From Pseudocolwellia agarivorans (GTDB lineage: Bacteria > Pseudomonadota > Gammaproteobacteria > Enterobacterales > Alteromonadaceae), in assembly GCF_002000085.1 (NCBI RefSeq), contig NZ_MUZU01000016.1, positions 1 through 64,000 of the forward strand: a stretch of DNA of 64,000 bases. Direction: 5' to 3'. Below are positions 1 through 8,948 of this stretch, piece after piece. A program made the position numbers and the translations under genes. A model generated the notes under the pieces. That model saw only the letters and a program-made list of their open reading frames with translations. It ran no database searches and was not told the DNA's origin. Within the stretch, counting starts at the first letter, position 1, and each line of letters begins with the position of its first letter.

Positions 1-48
1 CTGCTTGAAGTGCTTTAACTGCATCTTCGAAATTGAATTGATTTGTCA
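1..48 (-). CDS. Transposase N-terminus (IS256-like), runs off window start
   Basis: An ATG at 48-46 (minus strand) is preceded by an AGGAATG ribosome-binding stretch and opens a frame reading MTNQFNFEDAVKALQA before the window ends. IS256-family (Mutator-type, DDE) transposases of gammaproteobacteria often begin with a very similar short segment, aromatic-rich then A-x-KALQ. Only 16 residues are visible, so the family call is tentative. No catalytic residue is in view. Confidence 0.5.
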
Positions 49-104
49 TGTGTCATTCCTGTTTTTACTAGTTTACTGAAATGACACAGATTTTTGAACA
101 CTAC
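1..104 (-). mobile_element. Right end of an IS256-family-like insertion sequence (partial)
   Basis: The first hundred bases read on the minus strand as the start of a transposase gene preceded by a short leader. The leader ends in a sequence (about 75-104) that resembles the terminal inverted repeats I associate with IS256-family elements; it contains GTGTTCAAAAATCTGTGTCA on the minus strand. The other end lies outside the window, so neither the paired repeat nor a target duplication can be seen. The boundary falls at or within the stop codon of hamB. Assignment rests on recalled family features, not on a search. Confidence 0.6.
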
Positions 105-2608
105 CTTCTAATCTCCTCTCTACATAGTGCAGGCATATCAATCGCGTCAATATTCATTGTTTTCAATAGGCCTAAATATTCTTCTATTTCTGGATCATCA
201 CTTGTCGCAAATTTACCAACTAAGTATAATGCAGTGAACCTTGATAGCCCTAAAGCCATTAAACTTAAAGCTTCTGGTTTAAATGAACCAAACTCTAAAT
301 ATACATGATATGGCTCTATAGAAATATCATCAGGATCTTTACCTTTTTCAAGTAAAACTAATTTTAAAACATCTATGTATGCTGAAAAATACTTTACCAA
401 TTGAAAGCGCACTTGCTCTTCGAGAACTCCTAAAGTATCTCGAATAATACTTGATGTACTTTTATTCGGGTCTCGCTCTTGGATAAACTCCACTCGGTTA
501 ACTAAAACACTACCTAGCTTTTTACCCCATATCCATTCTTGAGCTAAATAAATTATCCAATTTTTATATTGTTCTGAAATTCTTAAATCAAAGCAATAAA
601 TGATTAACTGAAATGCATTTCCCATTTTATCTTTAGCTTCAGAATAAAATGGGGCAATTAACATATAGTCTTCCAAGGACTCTAATTCAGTTAAAACATC
701 GTATAAATTTTGTAAGTGATCCGGCCTTATTGCTTTGTGCCTTTCCAGAATATTTTTATCTACTGTAATTTCTAAGTTTGTTAACTGTTCGATAGTTTGA
801 TCCAAAGCCTCTTTATTTTCTTCACTTTGATACTTATCAACTGTAGATAAATCAGAAAAATGTATATCGTGGTACAATTTACCTAAAGCAATTTCAGCTT
901 CACCTTGTCTTTTATCATTTTCTAAATTGTCATTTAATAAATCTTGAATTAGCAGCCCTCCATCTTTCATTACAGTATCAAGCGCTGCTGTTACCTCCTG
1001 AAGCTTTTCACCTTGATAAGATGGTTCTGTCCATGTATCAGGTCTCAAACACCATATATTGCCATGGAACTCATGAAGTAAACGACCTGCTCTTCCAGAC
1101 AAGTTCTGAAAATCAGAACGTGACATAGGCACACCTACTCCAGATTGAGGGTTTTCAATTATTATATGTTTTGCAGGTAAATTTACACCTTGAAGTAAAG
1201 TGCTCGTTGAACAAATAAAAGAGATTTTTTGTGTTTTAAATAAATGTTCTATACCAGTACGAACAATAGAAGGCATTTTTCCATAATGAAAACCAACACC
1301 TCCTCGCAAACACTTTATTAAGGCATAATCAGGATGAATATCTTTTATTAAAAAATCGATGAACAGCTGAACTTCATGGGTAACAATAAAATCATTATTA
1401 ATTTCCGATAATTTATTTGCAACATTTTCAGCATCTGTAGGGCCATTAGCAAAAATAATGACAGATTCATTCTTTTTAACAATTGCCTTAGCTAATGATG
1501 CTTTTTGTAAAGGCTTAGCATCTCTAAATCTAAAACCTAAATTTAAATCGCCAATATTAACAGTACATTTACTAGCCAATAGTTGTATATTAATAAGACT
1601 TGGTTTTTTTGCGATTTCAGATAATAAAAGAATATTTTGTGATACTGGAGAAATCGTTTCAGTAAAAAATTTTCCTGTTTCTACTTTATCGAACAGACTC
1701 AAAAAATAGCCAGGGTTTTTAATTAATGGACTAGCAAATAATACGTCACAGTTAGGGAACTTCCTTATAACTAGTTCAACAGTATTTTGAAGCAATATGC
1801 CTCTTTTTCCCTTTTGAACCTCATGAGCTTCATCAACAATAAGAGCTGAAATAAAAGGGGATTCTGCCTCATCAGCATTTAAATAGCTCATCAATCGTTC
1901 TTGAGTTAAAACATAAATAACTCCAGTTCTTATATGCTTTTTTGAAACAGGAAAAGGAGCTGTACGAACAATTACTTCCTCTAACTCATTTTCTTTCAAA
2001 GACTTCCTGACTCTTAAAGATACTTCTGAAATTAAAGCTCTGGTAGGTACAACATAAACGATACTATTATCTTTACCTGACTTAAACTTTCTAACTAAAT
2101 CTAAGCCTAATACAAAAGATTTTCCAGCAGAGGTTGGGGCTGAAATACTTAAATTTTTCTCTTTCTTAAGTGATTCATAAAATTCATATTGGAAGTCTGT
2201 TAACTGAATAACATTATCTTCATGTTCATTTATAAAAATAGTGTTTTCAATTTCTCGTGTTATACATTCCATTTTCAAGAAAACAGGTAAATCTTCTTCG
2301 CTAGAGTTATGTCTATTCCTTAAAAGTTTACGACTTGGAAAGTTACCCAATCTTGAAAGTACAACTTCAGCAGCATTGGTGACTTTATGATCTTTTCCAT
2401 CGGTTATTTCTAATAATCTAGAAACTATTTCATATGCCAGTGACTTTTCTTCAGGTTCAGTCGAAAGTGAAAGTATAGAAGCCCCTCCCAACAAACTACG
2501 AATGTCTTTCTCATTAAGAATAGATATATTATCAGCATGAATATTGGATAATTGATGCTGGATACTAACTATTTCTAATTTTTCTATTAACGGCTCCATA
2601 TTCTCCAT
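101..2608 (-). CDS. hamB: Hachiman defence helicase HamB
   Basis: Superfamily 2 DEAH-type helicase of 835 residues, expected to be the DNA-sensing motor of the Hachiman anti-phage system. Visible motifs: Walker A APTSAGKS at 157-164, DEAH box at 259-262, HYGKMP near 441 and the motif VI-like NLSGRAGR at 502-509. The remaining 300 residues are helical and end in a segment typical of the C-terminus of these helicases. The start at 2608 lies two bases after the stop of hamA, so the pair is translationally linked; a second ATG three codons in is an alternative start. The TAG stop sits at the junction with the IS end, so the last residues or the stop may come from the insertion. The protein looks nearly full length. 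The helicase family is certain; the Hachiman call depends on the partner gene. Confidence 0.88.
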   Translation of the reverse strand: MENMEPLIEKLEIVSIQHQLSNIHADNISILNEKDIRSLLGGASILSLSTEPEEKSLAYEIVSRLLEITDGKDHKVTNAAEVVLSRLGNFPSRKLLRNRHNSSEEDLPVFLKMECITREIENTIFINEHEDNVIQLTDFQYEFYESLKKEKNLSISAPTSAGKSFVLGLDLVRKFKSGKDNSIVYVVPTRALISEVSLRVRKSLKENELEEVIVRTAPFPVSKKHIRTGVIYVLTQERLMSYLNADEAESPFISALIVDEAHEVQKGKRGILLQNTVELVIRKFPNCDVLFASPLIKNPGYFLSLFDKVETGKFFTETISPVSQNILLLSEIAKKPSLINIQLLASKCTVNIGDLNLGFRFRDAKPLQKASLAKAIVKKNESVIIFANGPTDAENVANKLSEINNDFIVTHEVQLFIDFLIKDIHPDYALIKCLRGGVGFHYGKMPSIVRTGIEHLFKTQKISFICSTSTLLQGVNLPAKHIIIENPQSGVGVPMSRSDFQNLSGRAGRLLHEFHGNIWCLRPDTWTEPSYQGEKLQEVTAALDTVMKDGGLLIQDLLNDNLENDKRQGEAEIALGKLYHDIHFSDLSTVDKYQSEENKEALDQTIEQLTNLEITVDKNILERHKAIRPDHLQNLYDVLTELESLEDYMLIAPFYSEAKDKMGNAFQLIIYCFDLRISEQYKNWIIYLAQEWIWGKKLGSVLVNRVEFIQERDPNKSTSSIIRDTLGVLEEQVRFQLVKYFSAYIDVLKLVLLEKGKDPDDISIEPYHVYLEFGSFKPEALSLMALGLSRFTALYLVGKFATSDDPEIEEYLGLLKTMNIDAIDMPALCREEIRR

Positions 2609-2610
2609 TT

Positions 2611-3531
2611 TTAGTCTAATGCCTCATTAAAAGCATTTCGAAATTCAACGACTGATGGAAAAGGGATCATAAACACATCAAATGCCAGATGTTTTTTATC
2701 AAATTTATCAAATTTTTTCTGAAGGAGAGAAGTTATTCTACTACTGTCACTTATAAATATATCTCTAAAATCCTTCTCAATCTCAATATGGTTTTTTCCC
2801 GAACAAGTTTTATATCCATTAAAATCATACCCAATTAAACAAGAGTGATTAACTCGAACCCCGCTACCCGCTTCACCATGAATAAACAAGTTTGATATTT
2901 GTTCTTTAACACTGTCATCAGCATACTTAAAATGTTTAGTGACCATTGAAAACTCATGCTCATACATCTTAATATCATGAAAGTCAGAAATACTTTTTAA
3001 AGCCGAATCAATAGCTGATGATGCCTGCTTGTATAGCTTTGCTTCACCAAAATAAAAATCAACGATATTAAGCTCATCGTTCCATTTAGCATGAATTCCG
3101 TCAGAGCCCTTAACTTCATCTTTGTGATTTGTTTTAAGTTCCATTTTCGCAACAATTTGAGGTGCACCTAAAACAGCTTCCATCAAAAAGTAGAGTAAGG
3201 TTTCCCCTGCCTCTCCTGTTTTATCAGGGGATTCGTCAGTAATTTCAGGGTGTCTAAATAGCTTTCTAGCCTCTTTAGTTAATATAGTGGCCTGTCTATT
3301 TGATAGTTTATCATCTCTATTTTTAGCAGATAAACAGTAGTCAATGATGTAAGAATATAGCGTATTAGCCAGTGCTTTTATCATGGGTTGTTTATTTGCG
3401 TTAAACTTAAAGTGATGAAACCTTAAGGTCGTATCAATTCCTGATATTTGGTGGGAATGTTCAATTACATCTAAGCAAGTTGAAAAGTCGCTTTTTTCTA
3501 CGCTATTAAATTCATTAATGTTTTCTAACAA
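2611..3531 (-). CDS. hamA: Hachiman defence nuclease HamA (DUF1837)
   Basis: 306-residue DUF1837 protein, the effector of Hachiman. HamA is known to hold a PD-(D/E)XK-like nuclease that is released by the HamB helicase and degrades DNA. The sequence shows GEAGE at 106-110, a KGSDGIH motif with D144, and GEAKLY with E163 and K165; together these fit the acid/acid-x-lysine active site, so the nuclease looks intact. There is no signal peptide or membrane segment, so it is cytoplasmic. It is the promoter-proximal gene, with hamB two bases downstream. The pairing of DUF1837 with a DEAH helicase is diagnostic for the system. Confidence 0.9.
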   Translation of the reverse strand: MLENINEFNSVEKSDFSTCLDVIEHSHQISGIDTTLRFHHFKFNANKQPMIKALANTLYSYIIDYCLSAKNRDDKLSNRQATILTKEARKLFRHPEITDESPDKTGEAGETLLYFLMEAVLGAPQIVAKMELKTNHKDEVKGSDGIHAKWNDELNIVDFYFGEAKLYKQASSAIDSALKSISDFHDIKMYEHEFSMVTKHFKYADDSVKEQISNLFIHGEAGSGVRVNHSCLIGYDFNGYKTCSGKNHIEIEKDFRDIFISDSSRITSLLQKKFDKFDKKHLAFDVFMIPFPSVVEFRNAFNEALD

Positions 3532-3628
3532 AATAAGGTAAGTCCATTTTAATATTCCACATTATCTAGTTAACTATTAGATATTTTTCATTAAATAATT
3601 GGAAAAACATAAGTACTTGTAATCTATC

Positions 3629-3919
3629 TTAATCAAAAGAAGATTCCAAATTTTGATTGCGTAATATACGCATGATATCAATACAATTTTCGCCAATACG
3701 ATAATATATAGCGTGGCTTCTATAAACACTACGTCGATAGCCCTCTCGAATATCATCTACGGCTTGATACTGTAGAGGGTATTCGGCAAGTTGTTGTAAG
3801 CGAACCGTCATGCCTTCAATGTAATTTGAAGCAGCATTTAAACCGAAGGTATCAATGCCAAATTCAAATATTTGCGCAATATCTTCAGCTGCTACCTCAC
3901 TAAGTTTATAGTTCGCCAT
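3629..3919 (-). CDS. parE: ParE/RelE-family toxin
   Basis: 96-residue member of the ParE/RelE fold. It begins with Y-K-L-S-x-x-A-x-x-D-I, a common ParE opening, and keeps the late RSVYRSHAIYYRI strand and the closing IMRILRNQN segment that carries conserved arginines of ParE toxins. ParE proteins inhibit DNA gyrase. The frame overlaps the antitoxin gene by 14 bases, the usual toxin-after-antitoxin order. It lies 98 bases downstream of the hamA start region, so it borders the defence pair. It could instead be a ribosome-dependent RelE; the ParD partner favours ParE. Confidence 0.88.
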   Translation of the reverse strand: MANYKLSEVAAEDIAQIFEFGIDTFGLNAASNYIEGMTVRLQQLAEYPLQYQAVDDIREGYRRSVYRSHAIYYRIGENCIDIMRILRNQNLESSFD

Positions 3920-4163
3920 TAGCTTGCTTTCGTTTAATTACGTCTTGCATGATATTTTGAGGCGTTTTATCTGTGAAACCTCGCCCTTCAGCTTTAATAA
4001 GCTCATTACGAATATTCTCTATTTGAGTATTGCGCTGCTGCTCTTTACGAATAAGATCACGAAATATTTCACTATCGCTAGCATAATGCCCCGTCGCTAT
4101 TTGCGCTTGTATCCATTGTTCTTGTTGGTCTGTTACTGTAATGCTTTTTTTAATCATCGGCAT
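3906..4163 (-). CDS. parD: ParD-family antitoxin
   Basis: 85-residue ribbon-helix-helix protein of the ParD/CopG type. Residues 1-45 hold the DNA-binding strand (KKSITVTDQQ), then the typical GHYASDSEIFRDLIRKE segment; the polar C-terminal half is the expected toxin-wrapping region. It should neutralise the downstream toxin and repress its own promoter. The next coding region upstream (4394) is divergent, so the operator must lie within 4164-4393. Confidence 0.88.
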   Translation of the reverse strand: MPMIKKSITVTDQQEQWIQAQIATGHYASDSEIFRDLIRKEQQRNTQIENIRNELIKAEGRGFTDKTPQNIMQDVIKRKQANGEL

Positions 4164-4393
4164 AATGATTTACTCCTATTTATTAGACTCAATCGAATAA
4201 GATAAGATTAAGTCATACTTAATCCTACCATAAATTATAATGTGATAAGAATAAAAAACATACATTTTTCCTTATAAACAAATACACTGGTAAATTTAGA
4301 TACGTAAAACTACGCATGTATCAACATTCTATTTTTGTGTAAACTACGCGCTACGCGCATCTCCCTTAAATCATTAGTGAAAAGATAGATAAA

Positions 4394-7300
4394 TTGCAGT
4401 CTAATCAAAAAATATTACCCACACGCAGAACTTACAATAAGCTTGTTGCTAACGAGATGATGGAAGATTTTGCCTTGCGCTTTACCGCTAAACGCGCACG
4501 TCATCATTCGTTCAGTAAAATAGCAATAACAGCCTTAGGCATTGTTTCTTTTTTAGTATTAGAAGCTATAGGTGGCGCGATAACCTTAAATTATGGTTTT
4601 GTTAATTCGGCATGGGCAATATTAGCCGTTGTATTCGTTATATTTTTTAATGGTTTACCGATAAGTTATTACTCAGCAAAATATGGCGTAGATATAGACT
4701 TACTCAGCCGTGGTGCGGGTTTTGGTTATATTGGTTCAACTATCGCCTCGTTGGTTTATGCTTCGTTTACTTTTATATTTTTTGCGCTTGAAGCGGCTGT
4801 TATGTCGATGGCGCTTTATCTGTTGTTTGATCTCCCCTTATATATTGGCTATGTGATTAGCGCTGTTGCGGTTATTCCTTTAGTTACCCACGGTATTGCT
4901 TATATCAGTAAGTTTCAGGTATGGACTCAGCCTATTTGGGCTGTATTACAAGTGCTACCTTTGTTTTTTGTGTTTAGTCATGCTGATACTGACTTTCAAG
5001 CATGGTTTAATTATACCGGTAATGCAGGTGAAACGGGTGCGTCGTTCAATCTATTATTATTTGGTTCGGCCTCTGCTGTATTGTTAGCGCTGGTTGCTCA
5101 AATTGGTGAACAAGTCGATTTTTTACGATTTTTACCTGAAAAACCTAAAAAAAGCCCATGGAAATGGTGGTTAGCCTTAGTATCTGCAGGCCCCGGGTGG
5201 ATAATATTTGGTGGCTTAAAACTACTATTAGGATCGTTTTTAGCTTACTTTGCTTTACAACAAGGAGTTTCATTTGCGTTGGCTGGCGATCCGGCGCATA
5301 TGTACAATTTAGCTTTTAGCTATGTGTTCGACAATGCCAACATCAGCCTGATTGTTGCCTGTAGTTTTGTGATAATTTCGCAATTAAAAATTAACGTGGC
5401 TAACGCTTATGCAGGCTCTTTGGCTTGGTCTAATTTTTTCTCACGCGCCACGCATAATCACCCTGGTCGTGTTGTGTGGATGCTGTTTAATTTAGCCATT
5501 GCGCTGCTATTAATGGAACTAGGCATTTATCAAACCATTGAAAAAATGCTAACGGTTTATTCAGTAGTTGTACTGGCTTGGCTTAGTTCGGTTGTGGCTG
5601 ATTTAATTATTAACAAACCTTTAGGTATTAGCCCAAAAGGTATTGAATTTAAACGTTCGCGCTTACACGATATAAACCCTGTTGGTGTGGGCTCAATGAT
5701 TATTGCAACCTTTGTGGGTTTTACTGCGCATTTTGGTTGGTACGGCGAAACCGTTAAAGCATTAGCGTCGTTTATTGCTTTTGGTTTACCTTTTATTACG
5801 GTGCCATTAATTGGCATGTTAACTAAGGGTAAGTTCTATCTGGTTAACAATAATATGCCCGAAATTAAGCAATCAACCAAATGTCATATTTGCGAAAACG
5901 AGTTTGAACAAGAAGACATGACCTACTGCCCTGCTTACAATAATGCCATATGTTCACTTTGCTGTAGTCTTGATGTGAGATGTGGCGATCAATGTAGGCC
6001 AGAAGCGACTATAGCGAAACAATCACATCATTTTTTCAATCGTTTTTTAACCACGTCAATACTAAGAAAACTCACTACTCCACTGATGCAATTTGTAGCA
6101 GTAACACTAAGTTTAAGTTTTGTTGGTGCTGGCATATTATTTCTTATTTATTTACAAGTTCCATTAGATGATCAAGGCATTAAAACGGTTTTTGCGAACA
6201 CCTTGATTAAAATATTCTTCTTGTTGCTGATTATTATTGGCATAGTCAGTTGGCTATTTATTCTAGCGCGAAGTGGCAACCGTGCTGCTTTAAAAGAGCT
6301 AAGATCACAAACTAATGCCTTAGCTAAAGAAATTGACGCCCATAAAAAAACCTCTCTTGAATTACAAAATTCAAAAGAGGTAGCCGAGTCTGCCAACGAA
6401 GCTAAAAGCCGATATTTAGCCGGATTAAGCCATGAATTACGTACCCCACTTAATGTATTACTGGGTTATGCTCAGCTATTGAGTCAAGACAGTGAAATAC
6501 CAACAAGACAACGAGAAACCTTATCCATAGTAAAAAGAAACGGTGAACACCTTGCTGATTTAATTGAGGGTTTACTAGAGATATCTAAAATAGAAGCAGG
6601 AAGAATCACCCTGCAAAAAGACGATTTCAATCTGTATTCAATACTAATGCAATTAGTTGAAATGTTTCAAATGCAAGCCAGCCAAAAAGGTATTAAATTT
6701 ACTTATAACATTAGTAAAAACTTGCCCGTTTACGTGGCTACAGACAAACAGCGCTTTCGACAAATTTTAATTAACTTAATATCAAACGCGATTAAATACA
6801 CTGAAAAAGGCTCGGTAAATGTTGATGTCTCGTACCGAAATAATGTAGCCCAGTTCAGTATTACCGATACCGGTGTTGGCATATCAAAAGCTAACCAAGA
6901 ATTAGTTTTTAAACCTTTTGAACAAATAAGAAACGCTCATACACAAGCCATTGGTGGTACAGGTTTAGGGCTGACTATATCGCGTTCTTTAGCTGAACTA
7001 ATGGGCGGAGAAATCACCTTAACTAGCGTTATTGGGCAAGGTTCTACCTTTAAATTACGTTTATTGTTATCGCAAACGAAGGAAAACCAAAAACAGCCTG
7101 AATACGCTATTACTAAAGCGGTTTCTTATGCTGGAGCAGAAAAAACGATATTGGTGGTAGACGATGATTCGAACCAACATCGATTAATGAGAGACTTGCT
7201 GCAACCGTTAGGTTTTAATGTGTTACTAGCACCTAATGCGACTACAGGTTTCGCCGTACTAGAAAGTAACACTGTTGATTTAATGTTGCTAGATGTAAGA

Positions 7301-7780
7301 ATGCCAGAAACAAACGGTTGGCAAATGGCCAAGCAAATTAGGCAGTTAAAATATACGTTACCTATTATCATGGTTTCAGCTAATGCGAGAGATATAGAAG
7401 CTAACCAACAAGCTGAAGCTTTTCATAATGGCTACATAGCTAAACCCATTAACATCGATTCGTTATTAGGGAAAATAGCGCAGTGTTTATCTATAGAGTG
7501 GCAATACGAAAACATTCAAAATGACGCTGAAAACACCGATAATGACCCAGCGATAGAAGTTAGCTCCGCAGTAAATGCTGAGCATTACCAATCTTTAATC
7601 GCCATTGCTGAAATAGGTTATTTATCAGGATTTAAAGAACAAATGACAAAAATAGACAATGAGTTTGTTTTACCTAATAACGTAAAATCACAGTTGAATG
7701 AATATGTTGCACAGTGTAACTTTCCTAAAATAATTCAATATCTTAACGAGCTCATTAATCAAACTAATGATAAGAAGTAA
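4394..7780 (+). CDS. NCS1-transporter/hybrid histidine kinase fusion
   Basis: 1128-residue inner-membrane signalling protein. Residues about 30-475 form a 12-helix nucleobase:cation symporter-1 (cytosine/purine permease) domain. A cysteine-rich segment follows from C497 to about 535 (CxxC, CSLCCSLDVRC, then C) that could bind metal or a cluster. Further membrane segments lie near 570-640, then a coiled stretch, the kinase H-box GLSHELRTPLN with H680, the N/G boxes, and a receiver domain with D967. A short C-terminal tail has no clear domain. The transporter half probably senses, and perhaps imports, the ligand. Translation seems to start at TTG (4394): the residues before MMEDFALRF match the usual N-terminal lead of the family and no in-frame ATG lies upstream. 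The response-regulator gene follows after three bases. The ligand is unknown; purines, pyrimidines or hydantoins are possible by family. Confidence 0.85.
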   Translation: MQSNQKILPTRRTYNKLVANEMMEDFALRFTAKRARHHSFSKIAITALGIVSFLVLEAIGGAITLNYGFVNSAWAILAVVFVIFFNGLPISYYSAKYGVDIDLLSRGAGFGYIGSTIASLVYASFTFIFFALEAAVMSMALYLLFDLPLYIGYVISAVAVIPLVTHGIAYISKFQVWTQPIWAVLQVLPLFFVFSHADTDFQAWFNYTGNAGETGASFNLLLFGSASAVLLALVAQIGEQVDFLRFLPEKPKKSPWKWWLALVSAGPGWIIFGGLKLLLGSFLAYFALQQGVSFALAGDPAHMYNLAFSYVFDNANISLIVACSFVIISQLKINVANAYAGSLAWSNFFSRATHNHPGRVVWMLFNLAIALLLMELGIYQTIEKMLTVYSVVVLAWLSSVVADLIINKPLGISPKGIEFKRSRLHDINPVGVGSMIIATFVGFTAHFGWYGETVKALASFIAFGLPFITVPLIGMLTKGKFYLVNNNMPEIKQSTKCHICENEFEQEDMTYCPAYNNAICSLCCSLDVRCGDQCRPEATIAKQSHHFFNRFLTTSILRKLTTPLMQFVAVTLSLSFVGAGILFLIYLQVPLDDQGIKTVFANTLIKIFFLLLIIIGIVSWLFILARSGNRAALKELRSQTNALAKEIDAHKKTSLELQNSKEVAESANEAKSRYLAGLSHELRTPLNVLLGYAQLLSQDSEIPTRQRETLSIVKRNGEHLADLIEGLLEISKIEAGRITLQKDDFNLYSILMQLVEMFQMQASQKGIKFTYNISKNLPVYVATDKQRFRQILINLISNAIKYTEKGSVNVDVSYRNNVAQFSITDTGVGISKANQELVFKPFEQIRNAHTQAIGGTGLGLTISRSLAELMGGEITLTSVIGQGSTFKLRLLLSQTKENQKQPEYAITKAVSYAGAEKTILVVDDDSNQHRLMRDLLQPLGFNVLLAPNATTGFAVLESNTVDLMLLDVRMPETNGWQMAKQIRQLKYTLPIIMVSANARDIEANQQAEAFHNGYIAKPINIDSLLGKIAQCLSIEWQYENIQNDAENTDNDPAIEVSSAVNAEHYQSLIAIAEIGYLSGFKEQMTKIDNEFVLPNNVKSQLNEYVAQCNFPKIIQYLNELINQTNDKK

Positions 7781-7783
7781 GTA

Positions 7784-8713
7784 ATGAACAATAAAATGAG
7801 TGATGTAGTATTAGTGGTTGACGACTCACCTGAGTCTTTAGGCATGTTAAACGTTGCCCTGAATACTCAAGGCTATACCGCGTTAGTCGCACTTAATGGT
7901 TTACAGGCGCTTTCCATTGTTGAAAAAGTACAGCCAGACGTTATTTTGCTTGATGCTGTAATGCCTGAAATGGACGGTTTTGAAACCTGTAAAAAATTAA
8001 AAGAACTACTCCCTAACACCCCTATTATTTTTATGACAGGCTTAACCGATGTTGAAGATGTGGTAAAAGGCTTTAACGCAGGCGGTGTTGATTATGTGAC
8101 TAAACCCATATCACCCGATGAAGTTATTGCGCGTATTAAAACACATGTAAATACCGCGAAATTAGCCCTAAGTGCACAAGATGCATTAGATCATGCAGGT
8201 AAAAACGTGTTTTGCGTAAGTAACGAAGGTCGTTTAGCTTGGGCAACACCACAAGTACACGAAATAATAGACGAGCTTGCACAAGACAATATGACACCTT
8301 GGAGTACACTCGCAGAAAGCATTAAAACTTGGCTAAACACCACCGTTGCTACAAACATTACCGATAGTTCAACCGACACTACAGACACAAACAACCACCT
8401 GCTGATTAACTGCTTTACTTCACCTTTTAATATTTCGTATGAACGCAAGCAAGACAACTTACATTTATTGAGAATTGTTCAAACCAGCGTACAAAAATCA
8501 CCTGAAGATTTAAAAGCTAAACTGCCTATTACCAAGCGCGAGTCAGAAGTGCTTTATTGGGTGTCGTATGGTAAAACCAGCTGGGAAATATCGCAAATAT
8601 TAGCAATGAGTCCACGTACAGTTAACAAACATTTAGAACAAATATTTAAAAAGCTAGGCGTTGATAACCGAACCTCAGCCGCAGCTATTTCAATAAGGAT
8701 ATTAGAGGGTTAA
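7784..8713 (+). CDS. LuxR/NarL-type response regulator
   Basis: 309-residue two-domain regulator. Residues 7-125 are a receiver domain with acidic pocket D13/D14, phospho-acceptor D57 (VILLDAVMPEMDGF) and a conserved lysine in VTKPIS. A central linker of about 110 residues has no recognised domain. Residues about 240-305 form a LuxR helix-turn-helix (TKRESEVLYWVSYGKTSWEI, then SPRTVNKHLEQIFKKLGV). The gene follows the transporter-kinase by three bases, so it is the cognate output. Targets are not evident; the upstream pair of genes and the following spacer give no obvious transporter operon. Confidence 0.9.
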   Translation: MNNKMSDVVLVVDDSPESLGMLNVALNTQGYTALVALNGLQALSIVEKVQPDVILLDAVMPEMDGFETCKKLKELLPNTPIIFMTGLTDVEDVVKGFNAGGVDYVTKPISPDEVIARIKTHVNTAKLALSAQDALDHAGKNVFCVSNEGRLAWATPQVHEIIDELAQDNMTPWSTLAESIKTWLNTTVATNITDSSTDTTDTNNHLLINCFTSPFNISYERKQDNLHLLRIVQTSVQKSPEDLKAKLPITKRESEVLYWVSYGKTSWEISQILAMSPRTVNKHLEQIFKKLGVDNRTSAAAISIRILEG

Positions 8714-8948
8714 AGCTGACAAATCACAGTATGTTGAATTATTCTAAACATACATATCACTATATCCTCTGCTTGCTACAATAAAGTAAGATTATCTCCG
8801 TCTTTCATGTAGCTGTTAGCATAGTAAAAAAGTTGTATTATTGATATTTCGATTAAAGTGACTTAATCTAAATTTGTAAATATTTAGTATTAAACAGATT
8901 CTTGCAAATCAACTGTTATGCTCTACACCACAGAAATAGGGAGTATTT

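Noticed and set aside
3924-4205. Open frame opposite parD
   Set aside because: It is antisense to a convincing ParD gene and has no family features.
5557-7371. Several minus-strand open frames within the transporter-kinase gene
   Set aside because: All are shadows of the long plus-strand coding region.
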